NCBI GenBank assembly: GCA_951828385.1
Contig: OX639973.1
Location: 3,153,200 to 3,217,199 of the forward strand
Origin: an uncultured Poribacteria bacterium
Lineage (GTDB): Bacteria > Poribacteria > WGA-4E > WGA-3G
Direction: 5' to 3'
Length of the DNA stretch: 64,000 bases
In this document: piece after piece, positions 41,800 to 51,091 of the stretch
Layout of the letters: the number at the start of each line of letters is the position of its first letter
Position numbering within the stretch: the stretch's first letter is position 1
Made by a program: the position numbers and the translations under genes
Notes under the pieces: generated by a model
Told to the model about the DNA's origin: nothing
The model's database searches: none
Seen by the model: the letters and a program-made list of their open reading frames with translations, nothing else

Positions 41800-44700
41800 A
41801 TGAAAAGGTTTTGCATGATCCTTACTATTCTCATAACTGCTTTCACTTATTCATCCGGCTATGCTGCGACAATACCGGATGTGAACTTGGCTGCTGCCGT
41901 GCGCGAGGCACTCGGTTTAGGTCCAACTGACCCTATTCCACAAATGGCGTTAGAAAAATTAGAGCACTTAGATGCAAAAGAAAAAGGGATAAAAGACCTA
42001 ACAGGACTGGAAAAAGCAAGGGGGTTAACGACCTTAGAACTTCACGGCGACCAAATCAGTGACATAAAACCTATCGCTGATTTGACAAACTTGACAGAAT
42101 TACGCCTCACGAATAATCAAATCAGTAATATAAAACCGCTCGCCAACTTGACACAACTCACAAAATTATCAATCTATGGCAACCAAATCAGTGACATCAC
42201 ACCACTCACAGGATTGACGAAACTCACAGAGTTATGGTGTAGTAAAAATCAAATCCGCGATATAAAGCCACTCGCGGGATTGACGCAGCTCACAGCACTA
42301 AACCTCACGAAGAATCCAATTAGCGACATCACACTGCTTGCGGGATTGACGAAACTGGAAAAGTTATATCTCATAGAAAATCAGATTAGCGACATAAAAC
42401 CCATCGCAGGACTGACGCAACTGACAACATTATGGCTTGACAAAAATCAAATTAGTGACATCACGCCACTCGTAAAATTGACGCAGCTCACAGAGCTAAC
42501 CCTTATGGATAATGAAGTTAGCGACATCACACCACTCGCAAAATTGACGCAGTTGCGATGGTTGCGACTCTGGGGCAATCAGATAAATGACATCACACCA
42601 CTCACTGCGTTAGCACAGTTGAAGTCGTTAAATCTTAGACAGAATCAAATTACGAACATAGCACCGCTCGCGGAATTGACACAACTGACAGAACTATACC
42701 TTGGTGCTAATCAAATCACGGACATCACGCCCCTCACTGAATTGACACAGTTGACCAGGTTATCCCTTGACAGTAATGAAATCAGCGACCTCACACCGCT
42801 GGCAGGATTGACACAGTTAACATTCTTAGATGTTTACGAGAATAAAATCAGCGATATAAAACCTATCGCAGGACTCGTACAACTTCGTAACTTATTGCTC
42901 AAGAGAAACCAAATTACTGACATAAAACCTATTACTGGGTTGACAGAGCTCAGACAGTTATGGCTTTCAGACAATCAAATCACCGATATAAAACCGCTTG
43001 AGAACTTGACACAACTCACAGAATTATCGATGTATGGTAATCAAATCACCAATATAAAATCAATCGCTAACCTAACACAGCTAAAGCAGTTATGGCTTTT
43101 TGATAACCAAATCAGGGACATTACACCGATTGCTGGATTGACGAAGTTGGAAGATTTATCTCTCTGGAAAAATCAGATCAGCGACATCACATCACTCACA
43201 AACTTGACACAACTCACTGAGTTACTGCTTAATAATAATCAAATTAACGACATAAAACCGCTCACTAATTTGACGCAACTCACTGTGTTATGGCTTCAAG
43301 ACAACCAAATCAGCGACATAGAACCCATCGGTAACTTGACACAGTTGACAAAATTAGAACTGGGTCAGAACCAAATCAGCGATCTCACGCCGCTCGCCAA
43401 CCTGACACAACTCACTGCATTAGGACTTTGGGACAACCAGATCAGCGACATAAAACCTATCGGTAACTTGACACAGTTGACAAAATTAGGACTGGATCAG
43501 AACCCAATCAACGATCTAACGCCGCTTGCCAATTTGACACAACTCACTGAGTTAATGCTTCAAGAAATTCAGACTAACGACATAACACCACTTACGGGGT
43601 TGACACAACTGACGAAACTAACCCTTTGGGGCAATCAAATTAGTGACATAACACCTCTAAACGGATTGACACAACTAACAGACCTCAACCTCTGGGGTAA
43701 TCGGGTTAGGGACATCACACCTCTCGCTAATCTGCCCCAATTGATAAAATTAACCCTCGGGAAGAATCAGATCAGTGACATAAAACCACTTGCCGACTTA
43801 ACACAACTCACTGAACTACGACTCCAATATAATGAAATCAGAGACATCACACCGCTCGCCAACTTGACACAAATAACGGAATTACGCCTTGTTGAAAATC
43901 AAATCAAGGACATCAGCCCTGTTGAAAATCTGACGAATTTAACGCTTTTAAATGTCAAGGGGAATCCCATTCAGGATATGGAACCCCTCGAAAGGCTGCT
44001 GAATCAACTTCCAAATTTAGAATCAGATATCCAAGCGGAACTTCCAAACACGTTTGTCCCGGACCCGACAATACAGGACCGCAATTTAGCCAACGTGGTG
44101 CGAAAAACACTCGGTTTGAGGCGCAGCGACACCATACCCCCAGAGAAATTGGAAGAATTAGAACGCCTGGATGCTGACAACAAGGGGATAACCGATTTAA
44201 CAGGACTTGAGAAAGCTACAGGATTAAAAACTTTAGAACTTCGCAGGAATCAAATTACTGATATTACCCCGTTGACTGGATTAACACAGTTGACAAAGCT
44301 ATACTTCATGAAGAATCAAATCAGCGACATCACGCCACTAACTCATTTGACCCTGTTAACCGAACTATCTCTCGCAGAAAATCAGATCCGTGATATTACG
44401 CCTCTCACAAAATTGAAGCAATTGACAAAGTTATGGCTCTGGGACAATCAGATCCGCGACATCGAACCCCTCACTGGATCAGCGCAGCTGACAGAATTAT
44501 GGATCAGCACAAATCAGATTCGCGATATTATCCCCCTCACAGGATTGACACAGCTAACAAAGTTACGGCTCCAGAGAAATCAAATCAGTGACATCACCCC
44601 TCTAACCGAATTGGTTTCGCTAAGAGAGTTAAATATCGGCGGGAATCTAATTAACGATATAAAACCGATTGCTAACTTGACGCAGTTGACAGAGTTTTGG

Positions 44701-45090
44701 GCTTGGCGGAATCAAATCAGTGATATTACCCCACTCACCGAGTTGACGCAGCTGACAAAGTTAGTGATCTGGGGAAATCAAATTAACGATATTTCATCGC
44801 TTGCTAAACTAACAGATTTGACTGAGTTGGGGCTGGGGAGGAATCAAATCCAAGACATTTCACCACTTGCTGGAACCACACAGTTAAGTGTTTTGCACGT
44901 TGACCGCAACCGGATCAACAACATCAGTCAAATTGAACAACTTACAAATTTAACGAGTTTAAAAGTTAGTGAGAATCCAATCCAGGATATGGAACCCCTC
45001 CGAAAATTACTTGAACAACTGCCAGATATGGAACTGGATATACCAACACCAGCGGAACTGGTGATTCAACCACCCCGTGCAAATAAGTAA
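41800..45090 (+). CDS. Giant secreted leucine-rich-repeat protein with two arrays
   Basis: 1096 residues from ATG 41800; the frame is open from 41764 but the signal peptide MKRFCMILTILITAFTYSSGYA starts here, with AAGG at 41791-41794. The first array has about 31 units of 22 residues and ends with a C-cap (PIQDMEPLERLLNQLPNLESD). A second cap (about residue 755, starting IQDRNLANVVRKTLGL) and a second array of about 13 units follow, ending with the same kind of C-cap. The protein therefore consists of two complete cap-array-cap modules joined by a short linker. Repeats are the SDS22/internalin-like NQISDITPL type with many near-identical DNA copies, a substrate for recombination. No anchor is seen. 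Ligand unknown. Confidence 0.9.
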   Translation: MKRFCMILTILITAFTYSSGYAATIPDVNLAAAVREALGLGPTDPIPQMALEKLEHLDAKEKGIKDLTGLEKARGLTTLELHGDQISDIKPIADLTNLTELRLTNNQISNIKPLANLTQLTKLSIYGNQISDITPLTGLTKLTELWCSKNQIRDIKPLAGLTQLTALNLTKNPISDITLLAGLTKLEKLYLIENQISDIKPIAGLTQLTTLWLDKNQISDITPLVKLTQLTELTLMDNEVSDITPLAKLTQLRWLRLWGNQINDITPLTALAQLKSLNLRQNQITNIAPLAELTQLTELYLGANQITDITPLTELTQLTRLSLDSNEISDLTPLAGLTQLTFLDVYENKISDIKPIAGLVQLRNLLLKRNQITDIKPITGLTELRQLWLSDNQITDIKPLENLTQLTELSMYGNQITNIKSIANLTQLKQLWLFDNQIRDITPIAGLTKLEDLSLWKNQISDITSLTNLTQLTELLLNNNQINDIKPLTNLTQLTVLWLQDNQISDIEPIGNLTQLTKLELGQNQISDLTPLANLTQLTALGLWDNQISDIKPIGNLTQLTKLGLDQNPINDLTPLANLTQLTELMLQEIQTNDITPLTGLTQLTKLTLWGNQISDITPLNGLTQLTDLNLWGNRVRDITPLANLPQLIKLTLGKNQISDIKPLADLTQLTELRLQYNEIRDITPLANLTQITELRLVENQIKDISPVENLTNLTLLNVKGNPIQDMEPLERLLNQLPNLESDIQAELPNTFVPDPTIQDRNLANVVRKTLGLRRSDTIPPEKLEELERLDADNKGITDLTGLEKATGLKTLELRRNQITDITPLTGLTQLTKLYFMKNQISDITPLTHLTLLTELSLAENQIRDITPLTKLKQLTKLWLWDNQIRDIEPLTGSAQLTELWISTNQIRDIIPLTGLTQLTKLRLQRNQISDITPLTELVSLRELNIGGNLINDIKPIANLTQLTEFWAWRNQISDITPLTELTQLTKLVIWGNQINDISSLAKLTDLTELGLGRNQIQDISPLAGTTQLSVLHVDRNRINNISQIEQLTNLTSLKVSENPIQDMEPLRKLLEQLPDMELDIPTPAELVIQPPRANK

Positions 45091-45141
45091 AGCATCGTGA
45101 TACTGCAACCACGGAATAGGTATCGCAAAAGGAGACGAACA

Positions 45142-46647
45142 ATGGACCCAATTAAGGAATATCTGAAACTTGAGACGCGTCGCCAATTTTTTGGTAAATG
45201 CGCGTCAGGTCTCGGCGGTGCGGCACTCGCGACATTGCTGCCGAACGCCGTTGTGAATGCACTTGACCTTTCTTTATCTCCCGACAAGCGGGATGGGCAA
45301 GCAAAACCGAGATTCGGTGGTCTGCCAGAATTGCCGCACTTCGCACCCAAGGCAAAACGCGCCGTCTACCTCTTTATGTCGGGCGCACCTTCACAACTCG
45401 ACCTGTACGACTATAAACCGAATATGGGGGAATGGTTTGATACAGACCTCCCAGAATCTGTCCGCATGGGGCAACGTCTCACAACAATGACTTCCGGACA
45501 GGATAAGTTTCCGATCGCGCCTTCTATATTTGAGTTCAAGAAATACGACAACGGTGGCGACGGCGTGTGGATTAGCGAATTACTGCCACATACCGGATCT
45601 ATGGTGAAAGACCTCGCGATTATCAAGACGGTACATACCGAAGCAATCAATCACGATCCGGCGATCACCTTCTTCTGTACCGGCGATGAAAGTCCGGGCA
45701 AACCGAGCCTCGGCGCGTGGTTGAGTTATGGTCTTGGCAGCGAAAATAGAAATCTACCCGCTTTCATTGTGATGAACGCGACATGGAGCGGTCCAAAGGG
45801 TGCACAGGCACTCTATAATCGTCTCTGGGGTTCCGGTTTCCTCCCATCGGAGCATCAAGGCGTGCTGCTGCGTAGCCAAGGCGATCCGGTGTTATTCCTT
45901 TCAAACCCAGAAGGTGTTAACGAGAAAACAAGGAAACAGATGTTAGACACCCTCGTCGAACTCAACCAAGAACTCTACGAGGAGATCGGTGATCCAGAAA
46001 CGCACGCTCGCATCTCGCAGTATGAGATGGCATTCCGTATGCAGACGAGTGTACCTGAACTTACGGATCTATCAAAGGAGCCAGAGCACGTCTTAGAAAT
46101 GTATGGACCTGAGGTCAAGACCCCTGGAACATTCGCTAACTGCTGTATTCTCGCACGGCGGATGATGGAGCGCGATGTCCGACTCGTCCAAGTTTTCCAT
46201 CGCGGGTGGGATCAGCACGGCGACCTTCCCAAAAATATCCGGAACCAGGCACGCGACATCGACCAACCTTCAACCGCACTCGTTCAAGACTTGAAACAGC
46301 GTGGCATGCTGGACGAAACTTTAGTTGTGTGGGGCGGTGAATTCGGACGCACCGTTTATTGCCAAGGGAAACTTAGTCCTGATAACTATGGACGCGACCA
46401 TCATCCGAAATGTTTTACGCGTTGGATGGCGGGTGGTGGCATCAAGGGCGGTGTCGTCCACGGCGAAACTGATGATTTCAGCTACAATATCGTCAAAGAC
46501 CCCGTCCATGTTCGGGACATAAATGCGACGATTCTCAACCAACTCGGCATCGATCACGAGCGGTTAACCTATAAGTTCCAAGGGCTTGATCATCGGTTAA
46601 CAGGCGTTGAGGAGAAAGCACGGATTGTCAACGAAATCTTGGCATAG
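45142..46647 (+). CDS. DUF1501 protein with Tat signal, copy 1
   Basis: 501 residues from ATG 45142, chosen because AAGGAG (45129-45134) is 7 bases upstream, although the frame is open from 45097. The N-terminus has a twin-arginine signal ([23 protein letters not shown]). The body matches DUF1501, a sulfatase/phosphatase-like fold: [21 protein letters not shown] at the start, a central [10 protein letters not shown] segment, [11 protein letters not shown] and [13 protein letters not shown] near the end, the histidine-rich [11 protein letters not shown] motif last. DUF1501 genes normally stand beside PSD1 genes; here two LRR genes come between. Function unknown, probably periplasmic. A near-identical copy follows after 29 bases. 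Confidence 0.85.
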   Translation: MDPIKEYLKLETRRQFFGKCASGLGGAALATLLPNAVVNALDLSLSPDKRDGQAKPRFGGLPELPHFAPKAKRAVYLFMSGAPSQLDLYDYKPNMGEWFDTDLPESVRMGQRLTTMTSGQDKFPIAPSIFEFKKYDNGGDGVWISELLPHTGSMVKDLAIIKTVHTEAINHDPAITFFCTGDESPGKPSLGAWLSYGLGSENRNLPAFIVMNATWSGPKGAQALYNRLWGSGFLPSEHQGVLLRSQGDPVLFLSNPEGVNEKTRKQMLDTLVELNQELYEEIGDPETHARISQYEMAFRMQTSVPELTDLSKEPEHVLEMYGPEVKTPGTFANCCILARRMMERDVRLVQVFHRGWDQHGDLPKNIRNQARDIDQPSTALVQDLKQRGMLDETLVVWGGEFGRTVYCQGKLSPDNYGRDHHPKCFTRWMAGGGIKGGVVHGETDDFSYNIVKDPVHVRDINATILNQLGIDHERLTYKFQGLDHRLTGVEEKARIVNEILA

Positions 46648-46676
46648 GGTGGTAAACCGCGCAAAGGAGATGCACG

Positions 46677-48155
46677 ATGGACCCAATTAAAGAATATCTG
46701 AAACTTGAGACGCGCCGACAATTTTTCGGTAAATGTGCGATGGGTCTCGGTAGTGCAGCCCTCGCTTCATTACTACCGAGTAGCGTTGTAAATGCGCTTG
46801 AACAGCAAGCAGGCACGCGGAGTGGCGGCTTGCCTGAACTCCCGCATTTTGCGCCGAAGGCGAAGCGGGCTATCTACCTATTCATGTCGGGCGCACCCTC
46901 ACAGATGGACCTCTATGACTATAAACCGAAGATGGGAGAATGGTTTGATAAAGAGCTACCAGAAACCGTCCGGATGGGACAACGCCTCACGACGATGACC
47001 TCCGGTCAGAATCGGTTTCCGATCGCACCTTCTATCTTCGAGTTCAAGCAGCACGACAACGGCAGCGATGGCGCATGGCTCAGCGAGTTACTACCGCATA
47101 CCGCTTCGATGGTCAAAGACATCGCGATTATCAAGTCGCTACACACCGAAGCGATTAACCACGATCCCGCGATTACTTATGTTTGTACCGGCAATGAGAC
47201 CCCCGGCAAACCGAGTCTCGGCGCATGGCTCAGTTACGGGTTGGGGACTGAAAACGAGAACCTCCCCTCCTTTATTGTGATGAATGCCACGTGGACAGGC
47301 AGAAAATCAGCACAAGCACTCTATAACCGCCTCTGGGGTGCCGGCTTCCTTCCTTCTGAACATCAAGGGGTGTTACTCCGGAGTCAAGGCGATCCGGTGT
47401 TATTCCTCTCAAATCCGAAAGGCATGAGTGAAAAAGGGCGGAAACGGATGTTGGATTCGTTGGTCAAACTCAACGAAGAACTCTATGAAGAAGTCGGGGA
47501 CCCGGAAACGCACGCCCGTATCTCACAATATGAAATGGCGTTTCGGATGCAGTCCTCTGTCCCCGAACTGACAGACCTGAAGCAGGAACCTGCCAATATT
47601 CTTGAAATGTACGGGCCCGATGTTAACACACCGGGTACATTTGCCAACTGCTGTATCCTCGCACGGCGGATGATGGAGCGCGATGTCCGACTCGTCCAAA
47701 TTTTCCATCGCGGGTGGGACCAACACGGCAACCTACCGAACGACATCCGGAACCAAGCGCGCGACATTGATCAACCCTCAACAGCACTCGTCCAAGACCT
47801 GAAACAACGCGGTATGCTTGACGATACGCTCGTCGTCTGGGGCGGTGAATTCGGACGCACTGTTTACTGCCAAGGGGCACTCAAGAAGGATAACTACGGA
47901 CGCGATCATCACCCGAAGTGCTTCACGATGTGGATGGCGGGTGGTGGCATTAAAGGCGGAATCGTCCACGGTGAAACCGATGACTTCAGCTACAATATCG
48001 TCAAAGACCCTGTTTCTGTTCGCGACCTAAACGCTACGATTCTCAACCAACTCGGTGTTGACCATGAACGGTTGACCTTCAAGTTCCAAGGGCTTGATCA
48101 TCGCTTAACTGGCGTTGAAGAGAAAGCGCAAGTTGTCAGTGAGATCCTTGCATAA
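46677..48155 (+). CDS. DUF1501 protein with Tat signal, copy 2
   Basis: 492 residues, a close paralogue of the preceding gene with the same Tat signal ([23 protein letters not shown]) and the same motif series ([47 protein letters not shown]). It lacks about 13 residues after the signal region. Changes are spread evenly, so this is a duplication with moderate drift under selection. AAAGGAG precedes the ATG. Its stop overlaps by one base the start of the oxidoreductase gene that follows (TAATG), which shows cotranscription and translational coupling. Confidence 0.85.
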   Translation: MDPIKEYLKLETRRQFFGKCAMGLGSAALASLLPSSVVNALEQQAGTRSGGLPELPHFAPKAKRAIYLFMSGAPSQMDLYDYKPKMGEWFDKELPETVRMGQRLTTMTSGQNRFPIAPSIFEFKQHDNGSDGAWLSELLPHTASMVKDIAIIKSLHTEAINHDPAITYVCTGNETPGKPSLGAWLSYGLGTENENLPSFIVMNATWTGRKSAQALYNRLWGAGFLPSEHQGVLLRSQGDPVLFLSNPKGMSEKGRKRMLDSLVKLNEELYEEVGDPETHARISQYEMAFRMQSSVPELTDLKQEPANILEMYGPDVNTPGTFANCCILARRMMERDVRLVQIFHRGWDQHGNLPNDIRNQARDIDQPSTALVQDLKQRGMLDDTLVVWGGEFGRTVYCQGALKKDNYGRDHHPKCFTMWMAGGGIKGGIVHGETDDFSYNIVKDPVSVRDLNATILNQLGVDHERLTFKFQGLDHRLTGVEEKAQVVSEILA

Positions 48156-49327
48156 TGAAAAAATTAAAAGCGGTTGTTGTCGGCGCAGGTTGGTCAGCGG
48201 AAGGACACACAAAGGCTTTTCAACATTACGGTGTTGAAGTGTTGGCTATCTGTGCCAGAAAACCAGACATCGTACAGAAAGTCGCCTCCGAGTTAGGCGT
48301 GCCAGAGGCTTCAACCGATTGGCGACAGAGTCTGCTGAAACACAAACCGGATATCGTGGCGTTGACAACGCCTGCGATTCTACGGACCGAGGTCATCGAA
48401 TTGGCGGTGGAACTCGGGTGCCATATCATCAGCGAGAAACCGTTAGCACTCACCGCAGCGGAAGCCGAACATATCTACAATCTTATCAAAGATACAGGGT
48501 TGAAACACGGTTTCGCCGCGACACATCTATACGACCCAAGCGTCGCTTACGTACGAGAACTATTGACGCAGCAGCACATCATCGGCGAGTTAACAGCCGT
48601 CGATATCGGATACAGCCGTCGGATCGCAAGCAATACCTCTTCAAAGACAGTGAAACCGTGGAATTGGATGAGCTCTTTGGCGCACGGCGGTGGGGCATTG
48701 AACAACGGACTTACACATCGGCTCGGTATGTTGGAACGGATGACGGGTCTGAAGGTCGTCTCGGCTGTCGGTGAAGCGAAAACCGCCATCAGGCAAGCAC
48801 CCGTCGTTCCCGAAATTCGGGATTTCCGAGAATGGCGACGTAGGGAGATCATACACGAAGAAGCATCAAAACTTGAGTGGCGCGTATGTGATGCTGAATG
48901 GGATTATTCGGCGTTCTTTAAATTAGCACCTTCAGACACAGTAGAGAATGAAAACACCATCCTTGTAACGATGCGTACGCACCCAGGAGTGCCAACGCAT
49001 TCGCCGACGGGTGGTTGGTATTTCTATGGGACGCACGGAACGCTTGTTGGCAGCGGTGGACATATCCTATCGCCCATTACAAAACACGTTGCGGAAATGT
49101 CTGAGGAATTGCCTGTTCCACAAATTTTAACAGAGGATCTACCGCGTATCGGCGACGACATCCAAAACAAATGGGTCGCGCTCGTCCGGGATTTCCTCTC
49201 AGATATTGAGGAGCGTCCACACGTCCCGTATTTAACTTTTCAAGATGGTTGGCGTTACCAGATCGCTATTGACGCAATCCGGGGCAGCAACGGATGGACG
49301 CAGATTCCGGATTATAGCGAATCCTAA
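48155..49327 (+). CDS. Gfo/Idh/MocA-family oxidoreductase, second type
   Basis: 390 residues. NAD(P)-binding VVGAGWSAEGH at 8-18, the catalytic-lysine motif ISEKPLALTAAEAE around residue 94, and a long C-terminal substrate domain including HGGGALNNGLTHRLGML, where His and Asn/Asp-like residues sit in the usual position. It shares little sequence with the oxidoreductase at 33410. Its start overlaps the stop of the second DUF1501 gene, so it belongs to the same transcript; in related genomes oxidoreductases of this family often accompany DUF1501/PSD1 genes. Sugar or cyclitol oxidation is likely, the substrate open. Confidence 0.8.
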   Translation: MKKLKAVVVGAGWSAEGHTKAFQHYGVEVLAICARKPDIVQKVASELGVPEASTDWRQSLLKHKPDIVALTTPAILRTEVIELAVELGCHIISEKPLALTAAEAEHIYNLIKDTGLKHGFAATHLYDPSVAYVRELLTQQHIIGELTAVDIGYSRRIASNTSSKTVKPWNWMSSLAHGGGALNNGLTHRLGMLERMTGLKVVSAVGEAKTAIRQAPVVPEIRDFREWRRREIIHEEASKLEWRVCDAEWDYSAFFKLAPSDTVENENTILVTMRTHPGVPTHSPTGGWYFYGTHGTLVGSGGHILSPITKHVAEMSEELPVPQILTEDLPRIGDDIQNKWVALVRDFLSDIEERPHVPYLTFQDGWRYQIAIDAIRGSNGWTQIPDYSES

Positions 49328-49348
49328 AAATAAATAGACACATTCGTA

Positions 49349-49369
49349 GCACAAACTGGAAGTTTGTGC
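49349..49369. repeat. Perfect hairpin GCACAAACT-GGA-AGTTTGTGC
   Basis: 9-bp stem with a 3-base loop, 21 bases after the oxidoreductase stop. It could act as a terminator, but there is no T-run; more likely it is a dispersed palindromic repeat. Confidence 0.6.
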
Positions 49370-49517
49370 CAGTCTAAATGCCTGTTATAGGTATTCAGAC
49401 TGTTTGAAAGTGCCTAATTAATTCTAAACTTTACTATAACTAAGAAAGAAGCCATCAGCCGTCGGCTTTCAGAGAAATAGTTATCGGTTAAAGAGGTTTC
49501 TGATTCACCCACTTCTT

Positions 49518-49538
49518 AACTGATAACTGACAACTGAA
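49518..49538 (+). repeat. ACTGATAAC repeat unit
   Basis: Copies of ACTGAYAACTGA in direct succession, the same short interspersed motif as at 9809, 13252, 16781 and 22129. Confidence 0.5.
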
Positions 49539-49595
49539 AGATCTTTCGGAGAAAAATCGTACTGAAAACTGCTCCTCACCTAATATGGAAATTTT

Positions 49596-51029
49596 ATGCC
49601 TAAACTGGTTGTCAAAAACTTTATAAATATCCGAGAAGCAGAAATCGACATGGATAAAACCTTAGTCGTTTTCATCGGCGCGACAGCCAGCGGCAAAAGC
49701 GTTCTCGCGAAGCTACTCTACTTTTTTCACGAATTAATCCGCGATTTCAGGCAATACATCAAACAAATTAATGCCTATCCGCCGGAACATCTGAAATCCG
49801 ATTTACCTGATCTGTCAACGGTATTTCGTGCACAAATCTCGTATAAATTTCGGGAGTTTTTTGGAGATGCAAGCGAGTTAGCACTGATCACAGATAATGA
49901 CGATGCCATAAAACCATTTGAAATTATTTACCACTGGACAACAGACAGCACAATCACGTTAACGTTAGACGCTGAAAAAACGCTTGAAATCCAGCTGCCC
50001 ACGGTTATGGACGAAGTTGAAACGCTTTGTTACGCCTTACAAGAAAAGTTAAGACAGTTTGAGAAAAAACAACTCAGCAGCGAAACAAAAGACGCGGATT
50101 CACCCACAAAAGCAGATGTACCTTCAGCAGATAGCGCGCAGGAATCTAAAACCAGCGAGCGGTTCTTTTTTATCTTAAAGATGGCAATCGGGATAGGCGA
50201 CATCACTGAGAAGTTAGCCGGTACATACCGCGATAGCCTTTTCATCCCTGCGGATCGGAATATCGCGGTTAACTATCCGGATGCTCTTAAACGGATCTTC
50301 TATGGTGGGATAAAAAGCGATCTCCATACGCGTGCTGCGACCCGCCCGCGTGTGAACCTACATCTCATCGCACGCTTTTTGGAAAAGAACGAAGAATTCC
50401 TTGACACCTTCAGCACACAAAATTTTCACAATATCTTCGATGAAAAAGCGGAAGCGGAATCAGATAGTATGGATAAACCGATGATCGAATTCCTCCTTAA
50501 AAAAATCTCATGTATTTTAAAGAGTGAATACGAAACGATAGGTGAGATCTCCGAATCGCGACTCTTTTCACATCCGACTGGCGAGAATGCCGCTTTCTTA
50601 GAAAGAGCATCAACAGGGCAACAAAACATCATACGGATTCTACAAGATATGTTTATGAACGTGCTTTACAATGAAGTCATCTTCCGAGTAATTGAAGAAC
50701 CGGAAGCACACCTACATCCGACCGCACAAAAACACCTCATGCATATCATCGCCCTGATGCGGAATCATATCGATAGTCAGATTGTTATAACAACCCATAG
50801 TCCGTACCTTTTAGCGGTTCTTAAAAATCTATTAACCGCAGGACAACTGTCAGAAAAAGAACCGGAGGCTGTTGCGGAGATAGAAGCACTGACACCAAAG
50901 TTATGTTGGTTAAATCCTGATGATGTTGAGGTATACCATCTTAAAGACGGTATCAGTCATGCCATTGTGCAGCCAGAAGCTGAACCTATTCTTGAAAACC
51001 CACTTGCCGACCTTCTGGCAGAATTTTAA
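49596..51029 (+). CDS. AAA-family ATPase (OLD/SMC-like, no TOPRIM)
   Basis: 477 residues. Walker A GATASGKS (28-35), an ABC-type signature RASTGQQN (about 338-345), Walker B VIFRVIEEPEAHLHP (about 363-377) and the switch-His motif VITTHSPYL (about 399-407): the head of an OLD/SMC-like ATPase in which the middle region (about 55-330) is a helical insert. No TOPRIM nuclease domain follows, unlike in full-length OLD proteins. Such ATPases act in phage defence when coupled to an effector, or in DNA repair. Directly downstream (62 bases) lies a pentapeptide-repeat channel-like gene. The reading frame begins at ATG 49596 without a strong ribosome site. The sensor-effector idea is inference. Confidence 0.75.
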   Translation: MPKLVVKNFINIREAEIDMDKTLVVFIGATASGKSVLAKLLYFFHELIRDFRQYIKQINAYPPEHLKSDLPDLSTVFRAQISYKFREFFGDASELALITDNDDAIKPFEIIYHWTTDSTITLTLDAEKTLEIQLPTVMDEVETLCYALQEKLRQFEKKQLSSETKDADSPTKADVPSADSAQESKTSERFFFILKMAIGIGDITEKLAGTYRDSLFIPADRNIAVNYPDALKRIFYGGIKSDLHTRAATRPRVNLHLIARFLEKNEEFLDTFSTQNFHNIFDEKAEAESDSMDKPMIEFLLKKISCILKSEYETIGEISESRLFSHPTGENAAFLERASTGQQNIIRILQDMFMNVLYNEVIFRVIEEPEAHLHPTAQKHLMHIIALMRNHIDSQIVITTHSPYLLAVLKNLLTAGQLSEKEPEAVAEIEALTPKLCWLNPDDVEVYHLKDGISHAIVQPEAEPILENPLADLLAEF

Positions 51030-51091
51030 ACCGGCACCAAGCAAGAAAAGAATATTGGGCCAGAAAATAAAAATTAAGGTAAAAGCCACAG

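Noticed and set aside
40300-45000. Regular 66-base repetition that could suggest a CRISPR-like or satellite array
   Set aside because: The repeats are in frame, encode 22-residue leucine-rich units throughout and have no spacer structure.
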